NCBI GenBank assembly: GCA_014879865.1
Contig: JACSRG010000481.1
Span: 1 to 38,993, forward strand
DNA: 38,993 bases
Direction of reading: 5' to 3'
Origin: Anaerolinea sp.
GTDB taxonomy: Bacteria; Chloroflexota; Anaerolineae; Aggregatilineales; Phototrophicaceae
The first letter of the stretch is position 1. The number at the start of each line of letters is the position of its first letter. Shown one piece after another: positions 1-9,270 of the stretch. The notes beneath the pieces are model-generated. The model was not told where the DNA came from, searched no databases, and saw only the letters and a program-made list of their open reading frames with translations. The translations under genes and the position numbers were made by a program.

Positions 1-71
1 ACGGGGTTTAAACCCCGTGCTACGAGAAAAGACCAAGCCCACTAAAGGGGCTTGCAAAGCGTCTTTTCGCG
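1..71. repeat. palindromic intergenic element (window edge, may continue upstream)
   Basis: ACGGGGTTTAAACCCCGT (1-18) is a perfect 18-bp palindrome; followed by nested inverted repeats CGAGAAAAGAC (23-33)/GTCTTTTCGCG (61-71) enclosing CAAGCCC (34-40)/GGGCTTG (48-54). Confidence 0.6.
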
Positions 72-180
72 GGCAAACGAGCAGATCGGGCTAAGCCTTT
101 TGGGCGTCGAGCGGCGCGTTTCAACACTCCCGATGCTTAAGACAGTCCTGTCCCTACAAACGATTTCAGGGAGGTGAGAT

Positions 181-231
181 TATAAAAGGACTGAGAACAC
201 ACTCAGTCCTCAGTCCTTCTACCTCAGTCCT
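181..231 (-). terminator. Rho-independent terminator made from repeated CTCAGTCCT units, 3' of ABC exporter operon
   Basis: On the minus strand AGGACTGAG-tgtgtt-CTCAGTCCTTTTATAA: 9-bp perfect stem, 6-nt loop and T-tract just after the stop at 237; extra unit copies at 211-218 and 223-231. Confidence 0.75.
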
Positions 232-236
232 ATCTT

Positions 237-2054
237 TTAGTCCGCTGCCATCTCCGGCGAGAGTTCGATTTCACGTTCGCGGCGGAACTGCTGCGTGTAC
301 AGGCGATAGTAATGCCCGCGCGCCTTGAGCAGTTCGGCGTGCGATCCCTGTTCGCTCACGCCGCCGTTCTCGATGACGAGGATACGGTCGGCTTTGCGGA
401 TGGTGCTCAAGCGGTGCGCGATGATGAAGCTCGTCCGCCCCTGCATCAGCGTTTCCATGCCCTTCTGGATCAAGGCTTCGGTCAGCGTATCGACGCTCGA
501 CGTGGCTTCGTCCATGATGAAGATTTCCGGTTTCGCCAAGACCGCGCGCGCTAAGCTGATCAACTGCTTCTGCCCGACCGAGAGCAGGTTGCCGCCTTCG
601 CCGACTTCCTCATCATAACCTTTTTCCAGCGTCATGATGAAGTCGTGCGCGCCTGCCAGCTTCGCCGCCTGTTCGATCTCCGCGTCGGTGGCGTCCAGCT
701 TGCCATAGCGCAGGTTCTCGCGGATCGTGCCGCTGAACAGGTGCGGCGTTTGCAGCACCATGCCAATGCGCGACTGGATCGCGTGCTGCGGCATATCCGT
801 GTAGTCCAGATCGCCGATGCGGATCACCCCGCCGCGCGGTTCGAAGAAGCGGCACACGAGGTTGACCAGCGTCGATTTGCCTGCGCCCGTCGGACCCACC
901 AGCGCGATGGTTTCGCCGCGCTTGATCGTCAGGTTGAAGTCCTTGAAGATCGGCTTGTCGATCTCGTCATCATAGTAGAACTGCACGTTGTCGAAGACGA
1001 TGTCGCCGACAATCGTACCCGGATCGACCGCGTTTTCTTTGTCCACGATGCTCGGTTCGCTGTCGAGCAGTTTGTACGTGCGTTCCGCCGAGGCAATCGC
1101 GTGCTGCATCGACGCGAACACGCGCGCCATATCCTGCACGGGCCACAGCATGAAGGTCACGTAGCTGACGAATGCCTGAATGCCGCCGACGGTCATGAAG
1201 CCGAGGTCGATCTGGATGCCGCCGAAGTACACAATCCCGCCGAGCGCGAATGCGCTGATGATCTGCACGGAGGGCAGGAAGAGCGCCGACAGCCATGCCG
1301 CCTTGAACGATGCACGGTACATATTGCCGGTCAGCACGCCGAACTCGCGCAGGTTTTCGCTTTCGCGCCCCAATGCCTTGACGACGCGCACGCCGGTGAT
1401 GTTCTCGTTATACGCGCCGGTGATCTTCGAGTTCGCCTTGCGCGACTCGCGGTACTCGTCCAGAATGCGATTCTGGAACCAGACCGCCACGACGATCAGC
1501 ACCGGGACGACCAGCATCACGCCGAGCGCCAACTGCCAGTTGATCGCCAGCATGAAAATGATCGCGGTGATGATGTTGACCACTCCCCACGTCATGTCGA
1601 GCATACCCCACGTCACCAAGTCGGCGATGCGTTCGGTGTCCGAGGTCAAGCGTGACATGATCCAGCCGACCGGCGTCTTGTTGTAGTACGAGATCGACAG
1701 CTTTTGCAGATGGTCGAACAGCGCCTTGCGCATGTCGTACATCACCCGCTGACCGAGTACCCCGCACAACCAGATGAAGACGAACACCGAAATCGCCTGA
1801 ATGATCATCAGCGCACCGTATGCCAGCACGATCTGGATCAGCCGATCCCGATCTGCGGGGATGATCGCTTCGTCGATGATCATCTTGCTCAGGTAGGTCA
1901 GGAACATGCCGATCACCGACATCACCGACACGGCGATGACGAAACCGAGCGTGCCTTTCCAGTGCGGACGCAGTTGACCGACGATGCGGATCAAAGTGCG
2001 CCCGTTGAATTTCGCCTTCTGATAATCTTCTTCTTCGTAGCCAAAATCAGACAT
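237..2054 (-). CDS. ABC transporter, fused permease/ATP-binding protein (exporter subunit 2)
   Basis: ORF 605 aa; N-terminal TM domain; Walker A GPTGAGKS, signature LLSVGQKQ, Walker B IFIMDEAT. Confidence 0.93.
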   Translation of the reverse strand: MSDFGYEEEDYQKAKFNGRTLIRIVGQLRPHWKGTLGFVIAVSVMSVIGMFLTYLSKMIIDEAIIPADRDRLIQIVLAYGALMIIQAISVFVFIWLCGVLGQRVMYDMRKALFDHLQKLSISYYNKTPVGWIMSRLTSDTERIADLVTWGMLDMTWGVVNIITAIIFMLAINWQLALGVMLVVPVLIVVAVWFQNRILDEYRESRKANSKITGAYNENITGVRVVKALGRESENLREFGVLTGNMYRASFKAAWLSALFLPSVQIISAFALGGIVYFGGIQIDLGFMTVGGIQAFVSYVTFMLWPVQDMARVFASMQHAIASAERTYKLLDSEPSIVDKENAVDPGTIVGDIVFDNVQFYYDDEIDKPIFKDFNLTIKRGETIALVGPTGAGKSTLVNLVCRFFEPRGGVIRIGDLDYTDMPQHAIQSRIGMVLQTPHLFSGTIRENLRYGKLDATDAEIEQAAKLAGAHDFIMTLEKGYDEEVGEGGNLLSVGQKQLISLARAVLAKPEIFIMDEATSSVDTLTEALIQKGMETLMQGRTSFIIAHRLSTIRKADRILVIENGGVSEQGSHAELLKARGHYYRLYTQQFRREREIELSPEMAAD

Positions 2055-3846
2055 TGGCTAGCTCCTTCTCAAGCTCAGTCTCGATTCGCACCTGCAAATC
2101 GTAGATCTGCTGGTAAATGCCCGGTTGGTTGACGAGCGTTTCGTGCGTGCCGCGCTGCACGATGCGCCCCTTGTCCAAGACAAGGATTTGATCGGCGTTC
2201 ATGATGCTCTGGATGCGATGCGCGATGATGAACGTCGTCCGTGCTTCCATCAACTCGTCCAGCGCCGCGCGGATGTTCGCTTCCGTCTCCGTATCGACCG
2301 ACGAGGTTGAGTCGTCGAGGATCAGGATGCGCGGGTTCTTCAACAGCGTGCGCGCAATCGCGACGCGCTGCTTTTGACCGCCCGACAGCGTGACACCGCG
2401 TTCACCGACAATCGTGTCGTAGCCTTCGGGGAACGCCGTGATCACCTCGTGGACATCCGCCGCCTTCGCCGCCGCGATCACCTCTGCCTCATCGACATGC
2501 CGCCCGACGCCGTAGGTGATGTTTTCGCGGATCGAGCGCGAGAACAGGAACGGCTCTTGCTCGACAATCCCGATGTTCGCGCGCAAGAACTGGCGCGAGA
2601 TCAAGCTCAACGGCACGCCGTCCACCGTGACGCGACCGCTCGTGTAATCATAGAAGCGCGGCAGCAGGTTGACCAGCGACGTTTTGCCCGACCCGGTCGA
2701 ACCGAGCAGCGCGACTGAAGTCCCCGCCTTGACCGTGAAGCTGATGTCTTTGAGGACTGCCTGTCCCGGTTCATACTCGAACGTGACGTTCTCGAAGGCG
2801 ATGTCGCCCTTGAGCGGCTGATCGAGCTTCGCCAGCCCGTCGGTGATCGGCTCACGATCTTCCTTCAAAATCTTCGCGACGCGCTCGTAGCTGACCAAGC
2901 CTTCCGATGCGTTGACGATGATACGACCCAAGCCGCGCATCGGTTCGATGATCCAGATGATCAAGCCGATGTAAGCGATGTACGTGCCGATGGACATCGT
3001 GCCATCCATGACCATGATCGCGCCGACGACGTAGCCCGAAAGCTGCTGTAAGCCGCTCATGATGTCGGTGATGGGCCAGTAGAGCGCGTGTCCCTTCATG
3101 AACACCTTACCGCGTTGGAAGTGTTCCCAGTTCTCGGTTTCAAACTTGTCGCGCTCGTAGTCCTGCCGCGCGAACGCCTTGACGACGCGCACGCCGGTCA
3201 GGTTTTCTTGCAGCGTCGCCGACAGCTTGCCTTCCTGCTCCTGATAGCGTTCGTATGCTTTCGACACGCGCTGGAAGAAGTACATCGACACCGCGCCGAT
3301 GAACGGCACGACGATCACCGAGAACAACGCCAACTGCCAGTTGAGCGCGAGCAGGGCGGTGAAGTTGATCGAGAACAGCAGCAGGATACGCCCTAAGCCA
3401 ATCGCCTGCTCGGAATAGAACCGCTGAATGTGGTTCACGTCCGAGGTCACGCGCTGGATGAGTTCCCCCGTCGAGTTTTTGCTGTGGAAGGTGAAGGTCA
3501 GGCGCTGCAAATGGTCGAAGAGGTAGTTGCGGAGACGCAGCACGATCCCTTCCGCCGTCTGTGCCGACCACCGACCACTCAAATACGTGAACACGCCTTC
3601 TACCCCCGCCATCACGATGAAGCTCAACGCGATCAACAACAGTGCATCCAGAATGTGATCGCGCAGCAGCACATCATCGATCAGGTATTGCAGCAGCAGG
3701 AGCGTCCCCGTTTTCGCCATCGCCGCGAGCGCCAGCGCGAAGATCGCCGCGAAGTACAAGCCGCGAAATCCGCTGAGCATCCGCCACAACCCGACGAGCC
3801 GGTTGGATGAGACTGAACTTTTGAGATCGAAATTTTGCTGAGACAA
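2047..3846 (-). CDS. ABC transporter, fused permease/ATP-binding protein (exporter subunit 1)
   Basis: ORF track gives 2047..3897; Walker A GSTGSGKT, LSGGQKQR, ILILDDSTS. Start re-assigned to TTG at 3846, preceded by AAGGAGG (3855-3861) at 8-nt spacing. Overlaps the next gene by 8 bp. Confidence 0.88.
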   Translation of the reverse strand: MSQQNFDLKSSVSSNRLVGLWRMLSGFRGLYFAAIFALALAAMAKTGTLLLLQYLIDDVLLRDHILDALLLIALSFIVMAGVEGVFTYLSGRWSAQTAEGIVLRLRNYLFDHLQRLTFTFHSKNSTGELIQRVTSDVNHIQRFYSEQAIGLGRILLLFSINFTALLALNWQLALFSVIVVPFIGAVSMYFFQRVSKAYERYQEQEGKLSATLQENLTGVRVVKAFARQDYERDKFETENWEHFQRGKVFMKGHALYWPITDIMSGLQQLSGYVVGAIMVMDGTMSIGTYIAYIGLIIWIIEPMRGLGRIIVNASEGLVSYERVAKILKEDREPITDGLAKLDQPLKGDIAFENVTFEYEPGQAVLKDISFTVKAGTSVALLGSTGSGKTSLVNLLPRFYDYTSGRVTVDGVPLSLISRQFLRANIGIVEQEPFLFSRSIRENITYGVGRHVDEAEVIAAAKAADVHEVITAFPEGYDTIVGERGVTLSGGQKQRVAIARTLLKNPRILILDDSTSSVDTETEANIRAALDELMEARTTFIIAHRIQSIMNADQILVLDKGRIVQRGTHETLVNQPGIYQQIYDLQVRIETELEKELANV

Positions 3847-3886
3847 CGATTGCGCCTCCTTATTCCATGAATCAAGCGCAAGAGTC

Positions 3887-3930
3887 ATTATATACATGGT
3901 TTCCCAGAATTTGGCAAGGGTTATTCTGGG
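3887..3930 (-). promoter_or_regulatory. promoter of ABC exporter operon with flanking inverted repeat
   Basis: Minus strand TTGCCA (3917-3912), 17 nt, TATATA (3894-3889; overlapping TATAAT 3892-3887). Inverted repeat CCCAGAAT (3903-3910)/ATTCTGGG (3923-3930) brackets the -35. Confidence 0.55.
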
Positions 3931-4040
3931 GGTTTAGAAATCAGGTCAGGTTATGAAGGGTCATGAGGGTTCATGGGTTCAATGATCGGCAGGGCGTTTC
4001 GGCTCATCGCTCTATGTCAGGCGATAGCTCAAGTGTGAAC

Positions 4041-4069
4041 TTGGATGTCGGCGCATGTGTCTCTACAAT
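4041..4069 (+). promoter_or_regulatory. sigma70-type promoter for GT39-like gene
   Basis: TTGGAT (4041-4046) - 17 nt - TACAAT (4064-4069), 30 nt upstream of ATG 4099. Confidence 0.55.
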
Positions 4070-4098
4070 ACAATACGCGCTAAAGGACAATTTGTTTC

Positions 4099-6045
4099 AT
4101 GAGAAGTATCGCTAACCTATTTTCCGAATTGCCTCTCTCACGTAAACGGGTAGGATTTCGTGTTTCCCTTCTGACCCTGCTCCTACTGCTGATCGTCGCC
4201 AGTCGTGCCTACCGGCTTGACGTGGATGTGCTGGATGTGCAAACCGACGAGTCGTGGTCAGTGTGGCAGACGTTCGGCAGTGTGAACGACATTCTGCGTT
4301 GGACGCCCTACGATTGGACACCCCTGTACTACCTGACGCTCGGCGCATGGCGCGAACTGACCAACCTCCATCCCGTGACTTTGCGCTGGCTGTCGGTGCT
4401 GGCATTCGCGGTCGGATGCAGCGCCATGTATCGCGTCGGACGGCGGTTGTACGGCGCGGGCGTCGTGCCGATGCTGGCGTATGCCGCCTTCGCCTACATG
4501 GTCTTCCTCAGCACGGAGATGCGCGGCTATGCCTTGCTGCTGGCGTTTTACCCGCTGGCGATCTGGTCGATGCTGCGCTACTTCCACCGCCCGACGCTGT
4601 CGCGCGCGCTGCCGCTGGGAATCCTGCTGGCGGCGATGTTCTACACCTCGCTGACGAGCGCCGCCGCTACCGGCGCACTGGTGCTGTTCAGCGCGTTTCT
4701 GTACGGCACGCGCATCTGGCGCTGGATCGTCCCGGCGGTGATCGCCGTCGTGCTCGCCCTGCCGGAAATCCTCAACAAGGCGGCGATTATCACCACGCGG
4801 ATGCAGGCGACGATCAACATCCCGCTGCTGCCGTTCGGCGAGGCGCTGGTCGATCTGTACGGCGCGCATACCGGCTACCCGCTGCTGATCTGGATCGGCT
4901 TGGCGGTGGTGGCGGGGGTGATGCTGGTGATAAACTTTGTACGGGTACGACGCACGTTCTCTAATAATACAAATCGCATTAAAGACCCGCTTATTGACCC
5001 CATCCCCTCCCCGAATTCGGGGAGGGGCGTAAACGGGAGTCTGCTTGCGCCTTCCCCTGAATTCGGGGGAAGGGAAGTTGGTATGCCACTTGAGCGCATC
5101 GCCCTCGGCTTGTTCGTGTGGGCGCTCATCCCGATTGCGCTGTACATCACCAACCCGACCTTCGGCTTCTTCAATCACCGTTACTCGTGGTGGGTGATGA
5201 TCGGCGTGGCGCTGTTCCTCGGTGCGGGCTTGAGCCGCCTGCCGCGCGTCGGTCAGGGGGCAGTCGCGCTGCTGTTGATCACGTTCGCCTTCGTGCCGAT
5301 CCCGCTGACCAAGTATCAGCTTGGCGATCCGCCGCTTGCCCCGGCGTTCGAGTGGCTGGCGGGCAAGGCGCGCCCCGACGATGCTGTGCTGATCGACCCC
5401 GCGTGCGGCTGCTGGTCGCCGGAACGCTTCGCCTACCTGACGCGCGTTTACTTCCCGATGGGCTTGCGCTTCGTCAGCGAACCGGGCGACGAGCAGCGGT
5501 TGTGGTACTTGACCGGGGCAGTCGGCGCGACCGAAAGCGTCGCCGCTGAGGTCAATCGGGGGCGCGTGGCGGGCGAGTTTTTCGGTCCGCCCGAAGCCTT
5601 GATCCGCGTGTATGAAGCGCCGCCCGATCCGGTCGGAGAAGTCTACAGCAATGGGATGCGTTTTCACGGCGCGGAGATCGCCGGGGCGAACGGCTTTCCG
5701 ATCTTCCACGAGGGCGAACCGCTCACGCTGCGCGTGTGGTGGACAACCGATCAACCGCTGCCACAAGATTACAGCATCGGCGTGTTCCTGTTTGACAGTG
5801 CTGGCAATCTCGTCTTACAGGAGGACAGCGCGCCGCGCACCACGCCGCCGCAAACGTCGATGTGGCAGACCGGGACAATCTACATGGAAGAGCGCACGCT
5901 CACTCTGCCGATCCCGTCCGGGCGCGGCGTGTATCGCCTGATGCTGGCGCTCTACTGGTACGGCGATCCGGTGCGCCTGACCGCGCCGGGAGTCGATGCG
6001 GATGGGCTGCGTTTCCTGACGAACGTCTACATATCGGCTTGGTAA
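4099..6045 (+). CDS. polytopic membrane glycosyltransferase-like protein (GT39/PMT-like)
   Basis: ORF 648 aa; N-terminal TM then LDVQTDESWSVWQ motif, many TM helices, soluble C-terminal beta-rich domain. Contains an in-frame repeat insert at about 5001-5077. Confidence 0.75.
   Translation: MRSIANLFSELPLSRKRVGFRVSLLTLLLLLIVASRAYRLDVDVLDVQTDESWSVWQTFGSVNDILRWTPYDWTPLYYLTLGAWRELTNLHPVTLRWLSVLAFAVGCSAMYRVGRRLYGAGVVPMLAYAAFAYMVFLSTEMRGYALLLAFYPLAIWSMLRYFHRPTLSRALPLGILLAAMFYTSLTSAAATGALVLFSAFLYGTRIWRWIVPAVIAVVLALPEILNKAAIITTRMQATINIPLLPFGEALVDLYGAHTGYPLLIWIGLAVVAGVMLVINFVRVRRTFSNNTNRIKDPLIDPIPSPNSGRGVNGSLLAPSPEFGGREVGMPLERIALGLFVWALIPIALYITNPTFGFFNHRYSWWVMIGVALFLGAGLSRLPRVGQGAVALLLITFAFVPIPLTKYQLGDPPLAPAFEWLAGKARPDDAVLIDPACGCWSPERFAYLTRVYFPMGLRFVSEPGDEQRLWYLTGAVGATESVAAEVNRGRVAGEFFGPPEALIRVYEAPPDPVGEVYSNGMRFHGAEIAGANGFPIFHEGEPLTLRVWWTTDQPLPQDYSIGVFLFDSAGNLVLQEDSAPRTTPPQTSMWQTGTIYMEERTLTLPIPSGRGVYRLMLALYWYGDPVRLTAPGVDADGLRFLTNVYISAW
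5004..5073. repeat. modular palindromic element, copy 1, inside a CDS
   Basis: CCCCTCCCCGAATTCGGGGAGGGG (5004-5027, perfect palindrome), centre CGTAAACGGGAGTCTGCTTGCG, then CCTTCCCCTGAATTCGGGGGAAGG (5050-5073, one mismatch). Confidence 0.85.
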
Positions 6046-6062
6046 GGTGCAAGATAAGACTC

Positions 6063-6130
6063 AACGCAAAGACGGTAAGGCGCAAAGAATGTAAGTGGAT
6101 CACACTTGGCGTCTTTGCGTTGCGCTCTTT
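6063..6130. repeat. intergenic hairpin of CGCAAAGA-type units, likely bidirectional terminator
   Basis: AACGCAAAGAC (6063-6073) pairs exactly with GTCTTTGCGTT (6111-6121); left arm continues as CGCAAAGA-CGGTAAGG-CGCAAAGA. Sits between convergent genes (stops at 6045 and 6134). Confidence 0.65.
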
Positions 6131-6133
6131 CTT

Positions 6134-7216
6134 TTATGCCGTTTGCGCGAACCACTTGATTTCGGGCAGGGCGCGGCGATCCTCCATCAAGATCAGATGG
6201 CTGTCGCCGAATTCGTGCCACAGGTAGCCTTCGCGCACGGCTTCGGCATAGCTCTCGCGGATCGCCTCCTGTCCGGCGATGGTGTAAAGCATGGCAAGGT
6301 GACTCGTGACCGGATCATGCAGCCCGGTGATCAGCCCATCGACCACGTTGACGCCGCGCTTCGGGTGGATGTACAGGCGCGTGAATCCGCGTGATGGCTC
6401 AACCTCATGCCCGTTCCACGCCGATTCGAGCGCGCGGACGACGGTCGTCCCAACGGCGATCACGCGCCGCCTTTCGTGGTTCGCCTGATTGACCAGCTTA
6501 GCGGTTCTGGCAGACACGAAATATGGTTCGGGGTAGAGCGGGTGATTCTCCACCACCTCGGTTTCGACTTCGAGGCTGCTCACGCCCGTGTGCAGCGTGA
6601 TCGGGGCAATCGTCACGCCGTTAGCGCGCAAGCTGTCCACCACGCGCCGCGTGAATGGATACGCCGCCGAGGGCATCTCCGCGCTGCCGGGGACAGCGGC
6701 AAAGACCGTCTGGTAGGTCGCCAGCGGGTAGCTCTCCTGCACATAGCCGTAGCGGATCGGCTTGCCGGTGCGTTCCATTGCCGCGCGCACATCACCGTCG
6801 ATCTGCGCGAACCACAGGCGCGGCAGACCGGGGTAGGGCGTGATCAAGCGTGCGGGCAGGTCGGCAATCGTGAGCATCATGCCCGCCGTGACCGGGAGCG
6901 GTCCGGGCTGCGCGCTGCTCCAGCGCGGCTCGATCAGCCACATGCCGTTCCCGAAATGTGTTGCCATGCTGACGACGAACGCGCCGAGATCGGCGTGGTG
7001 CGCGGGCAGGCTGGCGGGGAGCGTCGCGCTGTCATTGACCACCAACAGATCGCCGGGACGCAGATAATGCGCTAATTCGGTGAAGCGTGTATGGACGTGT
7101 CCGCGCTCGGTGCTGACCATCAGCCGCGCATGGTCACGCGGGACACCGCGCGCCTCGGCGGGCTGTGTCGCCTGCAAATCGAGCGGACGCTCGAAAATCA
7201 GTTCAGACCGTTTCAT
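6134..7216 (-). CDS. queA: S-adenosylmethionine:tRNA ribosyltransferase-isomerase (QueA family)
   Basis: LRPGDLLVVNDSATLPASL, ITLHTGVSSLEVE, SARTAKLVNQANHERRRVIAVGTTVVRALES. Start moved to ATG 7216 (MKRSELIFERPLDL), overlapping the upstream stop. Confidence 0.85.
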   Translation of the reverse strand: MKRSELIFERPLDLQATQPAEARGVPRDHARLMVSTERGHVHTRFTELAHYLRPGDLLVVNDSATLPASLPAHHADLGAFVVSMATHFGNGMWLIEPRWSSAQPGPLPVTAGMMLTIADLPARLITPYPGLPRLWFAQIDGDVRAAMERTGKPIRYGYVQESYPLATYQTVFAAVPGSAEMPSAAYPFTRRVVDSLRANGVTIAPITLHTGVSSLEVETEVVENHPLYPEPYFVSARTAKLVNQANHERRRVIAVGTTVVRALESAWNGHEVEPSRGFTRLYIHPKRGVNVVDGLITGLHDPVTSHLAMLYTIAGQEAIRESYAEAVREGYLWHEFGDSHLILMEDRRALPEIKWFAQTA

Positions 7217-7931
7217 TGACTGCCTCCCAGCGATCCGCTTGCGCGGCGTAGCGACCACCGCTCACCGCCATGCGATTTTGCCCGAACAGCCATGCCCAGA
7301 ACGGCACGGTGACATCCGGCAGCGGGCGATCCGAAATGTCCTCGCCGGGGAAAGCATCCTGATGCATCACCGTGCGCATATCGCCCGGATCGACGCTGAC
7401 CACGCTGACATTTTCGCCGCGTAGTTCGTTCGCCATCGTCAACGAGGCGAGATCGAGTGCCGCTTTGGTCATGCCGTAGCCGCCCCAGCCTTCATAGCCG
7501 CCTTTCGCCGCGTCGCTCGACAGATTGACGACAATCCCGCCGTTGGCTTTGAGCGCGGGCAATGCAAGCTGAGTCAGCGCGAGGGGCGCGATCACATTGA
7601 TCTTGAAGACGCGTTCCAGCGCGTCGAGCGGGTAATCCGCCAGCGCGGGCAGGGGCGACACGCCCAAATCCGACGCATTGTTGATCAGCACGGCGAGGTT
7701 TGCGCCCGCCGCGTCGATCACGGCTTGGCGGTGGGCGGCGTCGGCAACATCGCCGATGACCGTTTTGACCGTCACGCCGTAAGTGTTCAGCGAGCGGGCG
7801 ACGGCTTCAAGCGGTTCGGCATGACGGGCGGTCAGCACGATGTCATAACCTTGCCCCGCCAGAAAACGCGCCAGCACTTCGCCCAAGCCGCGACTCGCGC
7901 CGGTGATAATCGCCGTAGTTGTGTTAGCCAT
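7203..7931 (-). CDS. short-chain dehydrogenase/reductase
   Basis: TTAIITGASRGLGEVLARFLA nucleotide-binding motif; YGMTKAALDL catalytic motif. Confidence 0.88.
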   Translation of the reverse strand: MANTTTAIITGASRGLGEVLARFLAGQGYDIVLTARHAEPLEAVARSLNTYGVTVKTVIGDVADAAHRQAVIDAAGANLAVLINNASDLGVSPLPALADYPLDALERVFKINVIAPLALTQLALPALKANGGIVVNLSSDAAKGGYEGWGGYGMTKAALDLASLTMANELRGENVSVVSVDPGDMRTVMHQDAFPGEDISDRPLPDVTVPFWAWLFGQNRMAVSGGRYAAQADRWEAVNETV

Positions 7932-8009
7932 GTAGAGTCTCCCCTAGCTGATCGAATTACCTCTACTATAGGGGAAGGCGCGGATAGTTTCGCCCTGCCT
8001 AAGGACGGT

Positions 8010-8039
8010 TTGCCGACTGTACGTCCGTACAGTCATAAT
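8010..8039 (+). promoter_or_regulatory. promoter with operator-like palindrome in the spacer, upstream of the antiporter
   Basis: GACTGTACG-TC-CGTACAGTC (8015-8034), 9-bp perfect arms, between TTGCCG (8010-8015) and CATAAT (8034-8039). Confidence 0.55.
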
Positions 8040-8094
8040 TCGTCAACCAACCAACAGCGGACGCCGTGTGATGGTGTATGAGGTGAGGTCGCCG

Positions 8095-9270
8095 ATGGCG
8101 CAGCTTTTTCTTGCTTTTGCTTTGTTGATTATCACGGCGCAGGTCTCCGGCGTGATCAGCCGCCGCTTCGGGCAAACGTCGATGGTCGGCGCACTGATCG
8201 GCGGGGCGCTGCTCGGCGCGGGCGGACTGAATCTGCTGGCGCATTTTCCGCCGGATGTCGATGCTGCCGTCCGCGTCTTCGCGGAAATCGGCTTTTTGCT
8301 GCTCGTTTTCGGCGCGGGGCTGGAGATCGATCCGGCGCAGGTTCGGGAACACGGGCGGGCGATCCTTCTCAGCGGGTGGCTCGGCGTGATCATCAGCTTC
8401 GCGCTGGTCGTCCCCGTCATGCTGATCGCCGGAGCGGCGCTGCCGGTGGCGCTGTTCGTCGCGGTGGCGCTGGCAGGGACGGGCAACGGCGTCGCCACGC
8501 AGATGGCATTCGAGATGAACCTGATCCGCTCGAAAGAGGGCGTCGTGCTGCTCGGCGCGGCGATGATCGACGATGTGCTGGTGCTGCTGGCGCTGGCTTT
8601 TCTGATCAGCTTCGGGCAAAGCCCCGATTTGCTCGGCATCCTGTTCCGGTTCGCGCTCTTCCTGACGCTTGCCGTCCTCGTCGGCGGGCTGGTGCTGCCG
8701 CGCGTGGTCAGCGTGATCGAGCAGTTGGCGATCCCCGGCGTGACCATCGGCGTGGGCTTGAGTGTGATGTTCCTGTATGCGTGGGCGGCGGAGTCCATCG
8801 GTGGCATGACGCCGATCCTTGGCGCATTCATCGCGGGGATTGCGCTCGGACGGGCGACCTGCCGCGATACGCTGCAAAGTGGGATTCGCGCGGTCGCGGA
8901 AGGCGTGTTCATTCCCGTCTTCCTGATGAACATCGGCTTGCGGACGGACATCCGCGCGCTTGACGCCGGGACGCTGCCGCTCATGATCGGGCTGCTGATC
9001 GCGTCAGTCGCGGGCAAATTGATCGGCTGCGGGGGCGGCGCGCGATTGGCTGGATTCAACGTGCGCGAGTCGCTGCATGTCGGGATCAGCATGATTCCGC
9101 GTGGGGCGGTCGGCTTGGCGCTGACGACGCTCGGCTTGACGAGTGGTCTGCTGCCTGCCGGGTTATTCCCGTCAATTGTGCTGGTGATGCTGGTGACGAC
9201 GATCCTCGCACCGGTCATGCTGCGCTGGTACGCCCGCCGGGAGATACGGGTACTCGACCCGGTAACGTGA
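8095..9270 (+). CDS. CPA2-type cation:proton antiporter (membrane domain only)
   Basis: Polytopic protein; SRRFGQTSMVGALIGGALLG, GAGLEID, GGMTPILGAFIAGIAL. Start chosen as ATG 8095 after GAGGTGAGG; ORF track starts at 8068. Confidence 0.85.
   Translation: MAQLFLAFALLIITAQVSGVISRRFGQTSMVGALIGGALLGAGGLNLLAHFPPDVDAAVRVFAEIGFLLLVFGAGLEIDPAQVREHGRAILLSGWLGVIISFALVVPVMLIAGAALPVALFVAVALAGTGNGVATQMAFEMNLIRSKEGVVLLGAAMIDDVLVLLALAFLISFGQSPDLLGILFRFALFLTLAVLVGGLVLPRVVSVIEQLAIPGVTIGVGLSVMFLYAWAAESIGGMTPILGAFIAGIALGRATCRDTLQSGIRAVAEGVFIPVFLMNIGLRTDIRALDAGTLPLMIGLLIASVAGKLIGCGGGARLAGFNVRESLHVGISMIPRGAVGLALTTLGLTSGLLPAGLFPSIVLVMLVTTILAPVMLRWYARREIRVLDPVT

Noticed and set aside
645-1655. 336-aa plus-strand ORF opposite ABC exporter
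   Set aside because: Antisense shadow of a clear ABC transporter gene.
3950-4000. GGTTATGAAGGGTCATGAGGGTTCATGGGTTCAATG, considered as a tRNA or tandem repeat
   Set aside because: GGTTCAA resembles a T-loop but no acceptor, D or anticodon arms can be formed; repeats are too degenerate to call.
4258-5766. 502-aa ORF antisense to the GT39-like gene
   Set aside because: Arg/His/Gln-rich composition typical of shadow ORFs in high-GC coding DNA; the sense frame has coherent TM helices.
8043-9218. 391-aa antisense ORF over the antiporter (also 7999..8877)
   Set aside because: Low-complexity Ser/Pro/Thr- or Arg/His-rich shadow frames; no motifs.
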